This document shows, in pieces, positions 1 through 8,288 of a stretch of DNA of 64,000 nucleotides. The stretch lies in contig JADJGQ010000004.1 of assembly GCA_016708025.1 (NCBI GenBank), forward strand, positions 1 to 64,000, read 5' to 3'. This DNA is from a bacterium. Its GTDB lineage: Bacteria > Zixibacteria > MSB-5A5 > GN15 > FEB-12. The first letter of the stretch is position 1. Each line of letters begins with the position of its first letter. A program made the translations under genes and the position numbers. The notes beneath the pieces were generated by a model. The model saw nothing but the letters and a program-made list of their open reading frames with translations. It was not told the origin of the DNA and made no database searches.

Positions 1-2372
1 CCTACCTCACCTAGCACCATCTTCTTCGTCGGACTGAGATTCCCCCGGATCCAAGGCGATACGAAGTAGATTCCAATACTGACGCCGTTACAGTTCATCC
101 CGCGGCCATCACGTCACCCGATGTTCCCCGCTGACATCATCTCATCAACCAGTCGCGTCACCTGCTGACCAAGCAGATTGTAAACTGTCAGGCGAACATC
201 GGTTCGACTCGGTAATGTGAACGATATCTCAGTCGAGGGATTAAACGGATTTGGATAATTCTGTCTCAGCGCAAAACCAGCAGCCGCGGATCGTCATCAT
301 CGACATCAGTCGGCAGATAGAGATAAACATTCCCCAAATCGCCGCGCCGGTCGCGCTCGGGTCAACCAGGTCGCCCGGGCCGTCATGCGAGGCCGCCATC
401 GATGGTGCGCTCATATACTCCGGCGTCGTCACCGAAAACGGCTGACTCGCGGCAAGCGGCGCATACAGATTACTATATATCCGATACCGTAGTTTGACTC
501 CACTCCACTGCGGGCGGTCAGACCATCCGGCCGCCAACTTTGACCCCTGTTCATCGAGAATCAACCGTCGGCTGGAGCTTCGCGGCGGTATTATCGGGAA
601 ACCAATGTCGCCACCTGAAGTATCGCGCTCGCGCGGCTGGTGGCCGTCAAATAAAGCTCCTTGGTCACAGTCCGGAGTAGTCAGGCAAACCGATCGCGCT
701 TACGAGTCATTGATTGCCGCCGCCATCTCATCGATATTCGCGCCACCGACGGTCGATGACCGAATTTGGTCCCACCGGCGGTTTTGTCGGCATTTATACC
801 ATACCACGGGCGCGTGGCGTGGTGCACGACCATTGTCAGCCAGCAGACATAAAACCGATTCTGCGCATCCCGCCCGACGTGACGTTTGACGATCTGACTA
901 TCCGAGGCCGAGGTTGATATCAAAACTCCCGCCATCAATCTGACCGGTGGAGGTCAGCCATCGACCATACGCTTTGCGGCGATGATCCCCGGCTATCTAT
1001 CCGGGCGACCAAAGCACCGACCGTTTTTCGCCAGCGCGGCGCGCGGCGTCATTTCCATCACCTGTAGAGTTGAATCAGAGATCGTGAACTCATCCGATTT
1101 CCGGAATCCCGTAATCAGACAGATATCGAGCAAATACTCGCTGCCCGGCACACCGGAGACCGCGCGCCCGTCCACTAGACAGCTTGATATTCTGCTGCAC
1201 CGTATCGCCGTCCGCCGCGGAGGTTTCCGACTGGAATTAACGCCGGTCACCATTCAACTTTCGTTTGGCCCCACCGGGTCGCGGTATGCGCGACCAGTTG
1301 CGCAATATCGCCCCCATCGTTCCGTCGATCCGCAAACGGAACCAGGTCCGCGCCGATCGGTAACCGAACCACCACCGAGGGTGAACTTGCCGGCACCCCT
1401 TGCGTATCGTCATTCAATGTGCGCGGCGAAACCAACGTACATCACCCAGCAAATCAAACTGATGGAAAAGTAGATATCGCATCATCGCGCTGAAGAACTG
1501 CAGCGAATCAGCCGCGGAGGGTGGGACGATCGTAAACTCGGCGGCGACAGCAGTCCCCGCGCCGGTATACTGACGAACATAAACATCAGCATCGACCGAC
1601 CGGTAATCTTCCCACGCGATCAGGTAGCCGGAGTTCGGTTGCACTGCAACCTCTGGCGCCCAATGCGCATTGCTGGCGGCATCAGAATTGACAATCGTCG
1701 GCGCGATAACCGAAACACCAGTATTGGAATATATCCGCATCTGAATTGTGTTGCCGCTGATATCGTAATTCTCCCAGACGATCACTAGTCGGCCATCGGG
1801 GTAGATATCAACATCATACAGTCCGGCGAACGCACCATTGGTCGTATCATTGACCAGAAACGGCGCCAGATCAACTGCAAGCGCGCTGGTGTAGCGCGAA
1901 CCATAAAGCAATCCATTGGTGCGATCGCGATAGCATAGAAAAACGCGCCCCGATGTATCTACCGCTATTTTCGGATCAACCGTTTCTGCGCCGACCGTCG
2001 ACCCGTCATCATCTGATTGACGCCGAGAGTGAACCAAGCGAATCAGGCCAACTGCAGGAATATCTTTCGCCCCATCTCGTTCATCCTGCCAGACCGTCAC
2101 CCACTGACCGTTTTCATTTTGGCACCGAGACAACATCCTGGGTAAAATGAGCCGGGAGAGCTGATCTCGGAGATCCGAAGGTCAACTGCCGCAGGGAGAC
2201 GAGACTGGACTGTCCGATTGCGGTAAGGGTGGCGCGACTGTCCGGATTCGGGACGGTGACCTGTTCCCTGATATTTGCCTCGCCCGTTCTGCCGATGAAA
2301 GCGCGGCCTGCGTAACCGAGGTATAACCAGAAGAAAGAGGATCAGTTTTCTCCAACCGACATTGACCACCAC
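1..2372 (-). CDS. Secreted protein with C-terminal FlgD-like/T9SS-type sorting domain, broken by frameshifts
   Basis: Pieces of one minus-strand protein can be read in changing frames. A hydrophobic signal-like stretch (VGWRKLILFLLVIPRL) starts near a GTG at 2372 that follows an AAAGGTG-like ribosome site. A clean block at 1414-2136 holds repeated segments of the type WQDERDG, WENYDISG and WEDYRS, typical of extracellular beta-propeller proteins. The C-terminus near 1-270 reads QNYPNPFNPSTEISFTLP, then LTVYNLLGQQVTRLVDEM and, after a frame change, a GIYFV...KKMVL ending. That is the FlgD-like Ig fold found at the C-terminus of many FCB-group exported proteins. The stop codon is probably at or just beyond the left edge. 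At least four indels are needed to restore a single frame. Function beyond export or surface location is unknown. Confidence 0.6.
1414..2136 (-). CDS. Readable central block of the broken secreted protein
   Basis: This is the longest uninterrupted piece of the preceding gene, about 240 codons. It contains three or more segments of the pattern 'position in time, W-E/Q-D/N-x-R/Y', for example VTVWQDERDG near its start, VIVWENYDISG in the middle and LIAWEDYRSVDADVYVRQY later, spaced about 50-60 residues. This resembles sialidase-like propeller blades. The last 25 codons (after ...SADSLQFFSA) look unlike the rest and are probably read in a wrong frame. It should not be treated as an independent gene. 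Confidence 0.5.
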   Translation of the reverse strand: MLSRCQNENGQWVTVWQDERDGAKDIPAVGLIRLVHSRRQSDDDGSTVGAETVDPKIAVDTSGRVFLCYRDRTNGLLYGSRYTSALAVDLAPFLVNDTTNGAFAGLYDVDIYPDGRLVIVWENYDISGNTIQMRIYSNTGVSVIAPTIVNSDAASNAHWAPEVAVQPNSGYLIAWEDYRSVDADVYVRQYTGAGTAVAAEFTIVPPSAADSLQFFSAMMRYLLFHQFDLLGDVRWFRRAH

Positions 2373-2767
2373 ACCTTTTGCGCCTGGATAATTGTCGTAG
2401 GGCACATGCCCCGCTCCCGAAACTCCCGAGGTTTGGCACCAAGCCGTAACTTATTGCGAGGCATCACATAATGGGCTCCAGAACCTCTTCGAGCAAGCTA
2501 ATAATAGTATCGGCATTGCGGGAGTAAGTTGCAGCGCAATTACTTGGACCCACCTAATTGAATGCCGCGCAAATCTTTGGCGCAACTTTGGCCCCGCCCT
2601 GTCGTACTCTAACCTAAAAAGGATAACAGGCGGCTTGCTTTGGCGGCCGCTGGGAAAGTCGATTTGAAACTATGTCGCTGACGGAAAATGTACCATCCTC
2701 CGGACCGGAGCAACCCTGGGAGCGGGTCCGGTGATGGAAGAAGGAATAGTCCAGGCATACTGTGAGC
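2373..2767. other. Divergent intergenic region
   Basis: This gap lies between the minus-strand secreted protein and the plus-strand DUF4097-like gene. No convincing coding frame, RNA gene or strong terminator was seen. Because both neighbours are damaged by frame errors, a small gene here could also be hidden. Confidence 0.4.
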
Positions 2768-4672
2768 ATGCGTATTCAAAATCGAGTTGCAGGACAGGGA
2801 GTGATTCTGGTTCTCCTCTTCGCGCTGGTAACGCCGGTCGCGATCTGGGCACAACCCGCTCACCGCCGGCCCCTCATTTGAGGAACGCGCTCTAGAAAAC
2901 TACGCTCGACCGCAGATCGAAAGAGGTCTGCGGATGAATACGCCGATATCCTGGTTGAACTCGACTTTGATCGCCGATTATCTCGAATATCTCTCGGAAT
3001 CAGATTCCAAAACGATCGCAAGTATCTCGCCAAGCTGGATAATCTCAATGACAATCTCGATCGTCGTCTGTATGAAAGATCGCGACCAGTTGGTGATCGA
3101 TCTGACGCGCATGTCGAGATCTGGAAAGATCGAGCAGTATATCGAGGAATCGGAGAGATCTTCCCGATTCGCATTCTCCAAACTGGTCAGCAGTTTGGGC
3201 GTGATTTCTCCAACATCAATGATCTGTTGCAGGATGATCTGGTGGACCGCCTGGCCGAAGTGCGAAACCAACCAGAGAGATCTCAGGCCACGATCGACGA
3301 GTTGCTCGATGGAATGATGGGGAAGAACGCGGCGGCCACCCCGTCGTTGTGACTGTCCCGAGAATCAACGAAAAAGGCGATCCAGGAGATGCGGGAGCAG
3401 GCCGAGGCAATGGCGGATCAGGCGGCCAAACTGGCCGAAGAAATCAGCAGGCGAAATCCAAATCCTCCCGCAAAACCAATGAGTCTCCGATCATCATAGA
3501 TCTTTCATTTCGATGAAAGCGATTTTGTCTGGGCCGGCTCAGGTACCTCCAAAGAGATCGAGGATACCCTTCGGGTCACCAATCCGCGCCTGCCGATCAG
3601 GATCAATAATCAACTGGGCGCCGTGACTGTATCGGGCACGACCTCCAAACAGATCGTTACCAATGACCGCCGAGATCTCCGCCGACTCCCGTTCGCCAGG
3701 AGAAAAAGCTCCTTTCTGAGATCAACTGAAAGCTGGAATCCGTTCCCGGCGGCTATGCCACTACCGCCACCGCCCCCGACAGGAAGAATCAACAACGACT
3801 GCCGCATCATCAGCAATTCGCTCGAAGTCTTTCTGCCTTCGAGCAATCCGGTCGTCGTGAACAGCTCCTTTGGCTCGGTGACGGTCGCCGACCTGAACAG
3901 CGGTGTGGAGATCCAGGCCAATTACGCGCCGGTCGAGGTTGATGCTGTCAAGGGAGGCGTGGTCTCAACAACATGGGGCCAGATCGGGCTGATGAACTGC
4001 AGCGGGCCGATCCGGGTGAAAAACGGATACGCGCCGATCGTGCTCGAGGCATGCACCGCCAGCTCAGTATTGAAAATTCCTATAGCGAAGTTGGCCTCGA
4101 TGGTTGCTCCGGTGAAACGGTCGTGCGCAACTCGGGCGTCGTCAAAGTCTCCGACCATACCGGCAATGTGCGCATCAGCAACTCGTTCGGTCCGATCGAT
4201 GTCGATGGTCTCGCCGGAAATCTGATCGCGGCTAACCAATTCCAGCCCCTCTCCGTTCGCGATATCAAAGGGACGGTCTCAGTCGAGAATGCCAACTCCA
4301 ATATCGATCTCGCCAATATCAGCGGCCAACTGACCGCCACCACTCACTGCGGTTTGATCCAGGCCGAGGATCTGGCCGGTCGGTCCATCTCAACAACCAG
4401 AACGGCAATATCTGTCATGGGAGATGGATGACCGCTTTAAGGGGAGCTCGTGGGTGCAGACCAGCTTCGGCAATGTTGAGCTCATTATTTCCGAGAAACG
4501 GATTTCTGGGTGAAAGCCAAGACTACCTTTGGCGAGATCGTCAGTGACATTCCATTCAAACTCGATGATTTCGGCACGGGCAAATCAGGCTCCTTCAAAC
4601 TTGGTCGGGCGAGCGATTCGCTCACGATCAACGGCCAGAATACCACCATTACCATCAGCGGCTCGAAATAAC
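2768..4672 (+). CDS. Exported DUF4097-like (putative adhesin) beta-helix protein, broken by frameshifts
   Basis: An ATG at 2768 opens a signal peptide (MRIQNRVAGQ, then VILVLLFALVTPVAIWAQ). The frame then changes near 2878; a second frame to about 3350 is rich in charged, probably helical residues. After further changes the C-terminal part shows short repeated strands such as NSSFGSVTVADLNSG, ANYAPVEVDAVKGG, NGYAPIVLEAC, NSYSEVGLDGCSGE and NSFGPIDVDGLAG. This N-S-x-G-x-I-x-V pattern of roughly 20 residues is typical of DUF4097/'putative adhesin' beta-solenoid proteins. The end (TFGEIVSDIPFKL...NTTITISGSK) reaches a TAA at 4670-4672, just before a strong terminator. The role of this family is not established; some members sit beside anti-sigma factors, but none is visible here. 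Confidence 0.6.
3973..4431 (+). CDS. Readable beta-solenoid block of the broken DUF4097-like gene
   Basis: The longest clean block of the solenoid, with correct reading from about 4065 (SIENSYSEVGLDG) to about 4385. Repeat units such as NSFGPIDVDGLAG, NQFQPLSVRDIKG and NANSNIDLANISG follow each other at about 21 residues. The first 30 codons and the last few are out-of-frame residue. It is part of the gene that starts at 2768. Confidence 0.45.
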   Translation: MGPDRADELQRADPGEKRIRADRARGMHRQLSIENSYSEVGLDGCSGETVVRNSGVVKVSDHTGNVRISNSFGPIDVDGLAGNLIAANQFQPLSVRDIKGTVSVENANSNIDLANISGQLTATTHCGLIQAEDLAGRSISTTRTAISVMGDG

Positions 4673-4697
4673 TCTTCTGATCGATACAATACCATAA

Positions 4698-4728
4698 AGA
4701 AACAGCCGGTCTTGCAACCGGCTGTTTT
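4698..4728. terminator. Rho-independent terminator, probably bidirectional
   Basis: An 11-bp perfect stem (AAACAGCCGGT / ACCGGCTGTTT) with a 6-base loop is followed by T on the plus strand and matched by A before it. It lies between the convergent DUF4097-like gene and the HDOD gene and can serve both. Confidence 0.85.
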
Positions 4729-4754
4729 GATATCTGCCGTGAGGAGAGGTTAAC

Positions 4755-6070
4755 TCAGGCGACCGGCTCTTTGGTCATCGTGGTTTCGAGCTTCTCGAGC
4801 TGCTTTTTCAGCTTGGCCTCGATATCCAGAAATACGTCTTCCGCGTGATAGACCGTCGTGTCAAAACTGGCCAGATTCTTGAGCTCTTCCATCACCGAAC
4901 TGATAGTATTGACGCCGTTAGTGATTATCCCCATGGCCGACCGAAGCTGCCCGGTCTGGTCCTGGATCGTCCCCTTGTTGATCGCGTACTCGATCAACTG
5001 TGCCCGCCCGAGAATAGTGGCGGTCGCGTTATTCATGTAATGATTGAATGTCGCCGTGATCGTCTTGAGTGCTCCAGCGCCAGCTTTTTCATCTGGTCGC
5101 GGGCGATCTGCTGTTGCATCAGCCGATTTTCGCGCAGCAAGTTTTCGGTCGTGATATACTGCTCGAACAGCAGACGGTTTGCCTCGAACAGAAGTTCGTC
5201 GGTCGGCCGATCTCGATCTCCAGGAATTTCGCCTCGGCGATCGTCCAGGTCGGCAACTGCTCTTCGATCCGGTTGAGCGCACTTCAGTCGTGAAAGCCAG
5301 CGAGGCCCGCACCGTATCCTTATTTTCATGCGCAACGTCAATTCTTTCGGACGTCCCTCAGCGATCGCAAATCGCGAGATCAAATTGGTCAGGTTGACCC
5401 GCCTGGCTCAGGCCGATCTCGCTCCGGTTGGCGGAATCTGGCGGGAATACAGGTGGTGCATTCCGACCGCTTCGCAGAGATCTTGACCGGAATATCTCCA
5501 CTGCTCCAGCAGGAATTTCCCGACTCGAGCATGGTTCGTCCCCAGAGCTGCTCTTCAGCTCGACCAGATTTTCACCCTGCTGAACCTGCCGCCAGATCTG
5601 ACGGTACTTTTCGGAAGAGTTTTCGAGTACCAGGATCCCTATGTCATGCAACAGGCCGGCGACAAACGCTTCTTCGGAGGGCTTTTTCCCGAGCGCCTCG
5701 TAGATCATCCGGGAACCGATCGCCACCTCCAGCGAGTGACGCCAGAAGCGCGTCCGGTTGATCTGCGTTTTCCAGTCTCCCACCAACTTGTAAACTGAGG
5801 AATAGAGGGTCAGCGCGGTGACTGTCCGCATCCCAAGGGTCACCACAGCTTGGGTAACGGTTGAGATATTCCGTCCGGCGCCATAGTAGGGAGAGTTGGC
5901 GATACGCAATACCTTGGCAGTCATCGCCGGGTCGCGCATCAATACTTTGGCCAGTTCCTGCGAAGAACTGTCCTCTTCGAGTGCCCGAAGGCCCTCCGCG
6001 CCTGCGGGAGCGAGGTCAACTACTTGTGGTCGCTCAGGATCTTGGCAAAAATGTCTGTTTGCATAGCCAT
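4755..6070 (-). CDS. HDOD-domain signalling protein with C-terminal helical region, broken by frameshifts
   Basis: Read from ATG 6070, the protein begins MAMQTDIFAKILSDHK, hits a stop, and continues in another frame with ELAKVLMRDPAMTAKVLRIA, the start of an HDOD domain. Within the domain are ANSPYYG, VTLGMRTV and a GLLHDIGILVLE helix. After about residue 190 the frame changes again. The C-terminus contains FNHYMNNATATILGRAQLIE, resembling the dimerisation helix of a sensor kinase but with N in place of the phospho-accepting H, and ends KKQLEKLETTMTKEPVA. No kinase ATP-binding domain follows. HDOD proteins act in signalling and motility control. The true length would be about 440 residues. 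Confidence 0.65.
5358..5942 (-). CDS. Readable HDOD-domain block of the broken gene
   Basis: An uninterrupted frame carries most of the HDOD domain (MRDPAMTAKVLRIANSPYYG, LGMRTVTALTLYSSVYKLVG, FVAGLLHDIGILVLENSSEK). The last 60 codons (rich in S, R and P) are out of frame. It is part of the gene running 6070 to 4755. Confidence 0.6.
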   Translation of the reverse strand: MMRDPAMTAKVLRIANSPYYGAGRNISTVTQAVVTLGMRTVTALTLYSSVYKLVGDWKTQINRTRFWRHSLEVAIGSRMIYEALGKKPSEEAFVAGLLHDIGILVLENSSEKYRQIWRQVQQGENLVELKSSSGDEPCSSREIPAGAVEIFRSRSLRSGRNAPPVFPPDSANRSEIGLSQAGQPDQFDLAICDR

Positions 6071-6127
6071 AGGTCGATACTGGATATATCGGCCATTATG
6101 GCGACTTGTTGAGTCTCTCTTGGGAGG

Positions 6128-7369
6128 TTATTGGCGGGAAAGCTTTGATTCGATCCGGGCCCGTCGGGTGGAAAGCCTTTCCCTCTCAGACTGGCCAAAG
6201 GGACACTGTTTTTCGGCCCGAAGGGTGCATTCCAGGGCCCTTTGCAGCTCTCGTGTCCGATGCTCGTAATAAACCGCCAGTTCGATCGAGGCGCGGTACC
6301 CCTCACGACTGTCTGCAACCGACAGCTCCTGCCAGATCGATACCGCCTGCGCCCAATCTCCCGCGCGCTTGAGCGCCGAGGCATGGAAAAGCCGTATCTC
6401 CGGAGTCATGTCGCCGACAGACTCATCCGCTATCCGCTTGCACAAACTGAGGACCTGAGGCGTACGGTTGCGACGACGGTATACTCGCGACAGCGAATAA
6501 AGATCATCGGTCTGATCCAGCACTCCCCCTTCAGTCGCAAATGCCGACGCAACATGCGCCAGCAGGAAATGAAGACTGACTATATCGTGACGGTTGTGTG
6601 TCAGCACATCTCCCATCTTGTCGAGCTGCTCGGTGGCCAGCCATTCGAAATAGACCGAGGGAACCAGATAGCCGGGGATATCATCCTGGCGGTGAAACTC
6701 GAACAGCCGACGTTCCACATGCGTCAGGTTGCACTCTTTCAACCGTCGTTTGAATAATCTTCGCGCCGAATGCAACAGGTCGATATGTTCGCCATAGATC
6801 ACTTCGCGCCCAACCCGGTTGACGATCAGCCGGTCCCGCACCACCGGGATATCAAATGCCGCTCCGTTGTAGGTGACCAAACATTTCTCCGGCCCAAACT
6901 CGCTCTGTAATACCTCAAGCATCGCCGCTTCGTCCGAGTAATCCGGGATTAGGTACTGCCGCACCTCAAATCCTCCCTCGACCACCGATCCACAGCCGAT
7001 CAAGAACGGCACGATCCCGACACCGCCCAACCCGGTTGTTTCAGTATCAAAGTAGAGTACCCGGCTGAGATCGATCTCTCCATCCCGTTCGAGCGCGGTA
7101 AATGATGAATGCGGATGCGCCGGGGAGACCAACGTGGAATCAAGCGACACCAGCCCATGCCGGTAATCTATCGGATAAAAGCGTCTCACCAGGACGAACC
7201 GTCCGGCGGCATGTTCCACCAGTTCGCCGCCGAGCGTCTGGGCCATGCGGCCGTAACGCTCGGGGATATCGCGCGACTGGCTCTTCTTCGCCGATTTTAC
7301 TTCGGCGGGGGAGGAGATCAGTCGCTTGACACTCTCTAACTTCTCATTGAGACTTCGGGGCTTGTCCAT
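6128..7369 (-). CDS. YprB-like RNase H-fold exonuclease with TPR-like C-terminus
   Basis: The ATG at 7369 (MDKPRSLNEKLESVKRL) is preferred over longer in-frame starts because it overlaps the upstream HEAT-repeat gene by 26 bases. The 413-residue product has an RNase H-like 3'-5' exonuclease domain at about residues 100-270: VLYFDTETTGL supplies the first acidic pair, VTYNGAAFDIPVV the middle motif and HNRHDIVSLHFLL the last acidic residue. The final 120 residues are helical and TPR-like (SRVYRRRNRTPQVLSLCKRI, ASALKRAGDWAQAVSIW). YprB-type proteins are predicted nucleases, in some lineages next to a helicase, but none is present here. It is the last gene of a three-gene overlapping operon. Confidence 0.8.
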   Translation of the reverse strand: MDKPRSLNEKLESVKRLISSPAEVKSAKKSQSRDIPERYGRMAQTLGGELVEHAAGRFVLVRRFYPIDYRHGLVSLDSTLVSPAHPHSSFTALERDGEIDLSRVLYFDTETTGLGGVGIVPFLIGCGSVVEGGFEVRQYLIPDYSDEAAMLEVLQSEFGPEKCLVTYNGAAFDIPVVRDRLIVNRVGREVIYGEHIDLLHSARRLFKRRLKECNLTHVERRLFEFHRQDDIPGYLVPSVYFEWLATEQLDKMGDVLTHNRHDIVSLHFLLAHVASAFATEGGVLDQTDDLYSLSRVYRRRNRTPQVLSLCKRIADESVGDMTPEIRLFHASALKRAGDWAQAVSIWQELSVADSREGYRASIELAVYYEHRTRELQRALECTLRAEKQCPFGQSERERLSTRRARIESKLSRQ

Positions 7370-8288
7370 GGCTGACTGCTTCGATCGCGGATTGTACTTT
7401 GAGGCGGGTAAAGCGGTCGGTTTCGGCCGCGAGGAATGGAACTCGAAAATCACACACATCAGCCGTGTCGGCAGTGACGATCGCCACTGCGGCATGGGCC
7501 CGACGGAGCGCATCTTCCGACTTTGTCTGTGGCAACAAGGTATGTAATGCCGTATCTGTTTTCATCGATCCTAATATCTGGCAGGCCAGATGACCCAGTT
7601 GGCGATTGGCCGATTCCATCGAGTCAATGATCGTCTGCAACACCGTCGCCGTATCAAGCAACGACAGCGCCGCCGCCGCGGTCATCCGGACTCCATAAAA
7701 CGAATCTCCCAGCAGATGGGTCAATCGCGGTATCGCCTGCTGCAACTTGAGCTGTCCGGACGCGACTGTCGCCGCCTTGCGCACCAGCATGATCGTATCT
7801 TCCAGCGCCATCATGATCGCATCAGCCGCGCGAATATCACCGATCCGCCCGAGCGACCCGATCGACTGCTCGCGGACCTGCCACCGCGGATGTTGCGTTA
7901 CGCCTAATAATCCCATCACTGCCGAGGTATCCTTAATATCACCCAATGCCCACGCGACCCGTTCCACCACCAACCCCTTATTAAATCCGAGCGCTCTGAG
8001 CAAATAGGGGACCGCTGGCGCCCCGATCTTTTTCAGGATATTGATGATCGCAAGTCGTTCCCGTGGTGATTTCGTCTCCAGCTTATCGACCAGTATCGGG
8101 ACAGCATCCGCCCCCAACGCGGCGATAGAATCTTCCGCCGGCTTGACCATCGGCTGAAACTTCACCTCACCCGAGGATGCGATCACAAACAGCGAGTCGA
8201 TCTTCTTCTCCAGCAACCCCTGCCCGGAGACCGTACCCGCTAACAAGAGTAGCATGGCGGTCGTCAGAATCGGTATCACTTTCTTCAT
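7344..8288 (-). CDS. Exported HEAT-repeat protein
   Basis: The start at 8288 (MKKVIPILTTAMLLLLAGTV, then SGQ) gives a signal peptide and a 4-base overlap with the upstream gene. The mature part is a run of about eight 30-residue HEAT/PBS-lyase-like helical pairs, such as VPILVDKLETKSPRERLAII, APAVPYLLRALGFNKGLVVE, WQVREQSIGSLGRIGDIRAA and IPRLTHLLGDSFYGVRMTAA. Such repeats are protein-interaction scaffolds. With the coupled upstream exported repeat protein it could form an envelope complex (inference). No enzymatic motif was seen. Confidence 0.85.
   Translation of the reverse strand: MKKVIPILTTAMLLLLAGTVSGQGLLEKKIDSLFVIASSGEVKFQPMVKPAEDSIAALGADAVPILVDKLETKSPRERLAIINILKKIGAPAVPYLLRALGFNKGLVVERVAWALGDIKDTSAVMGLLGVTQHPRWQVREQSIGSLGRIGDIRAADAIMMALEDTIMLVRKAATVASGQLKLQQAIPRLTHLLGDSFYGVRMTAAAALSLLDTATVLQTIIDSMESANRQLGHLACQILGSMKTDTALHTLLPQTKSEDALRRAHAAVAIVTADTADVCDFRVPFLAAETDRFTRLKVQSAIEAVSHGQAPKSQ

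Noticed and set aside
1..6070. Calling the three broken genes true pseudogenes
   Set aside because: Domains stay intact across frame changes, and frame errors are limited to this contig end, so sequencing error is more likely.
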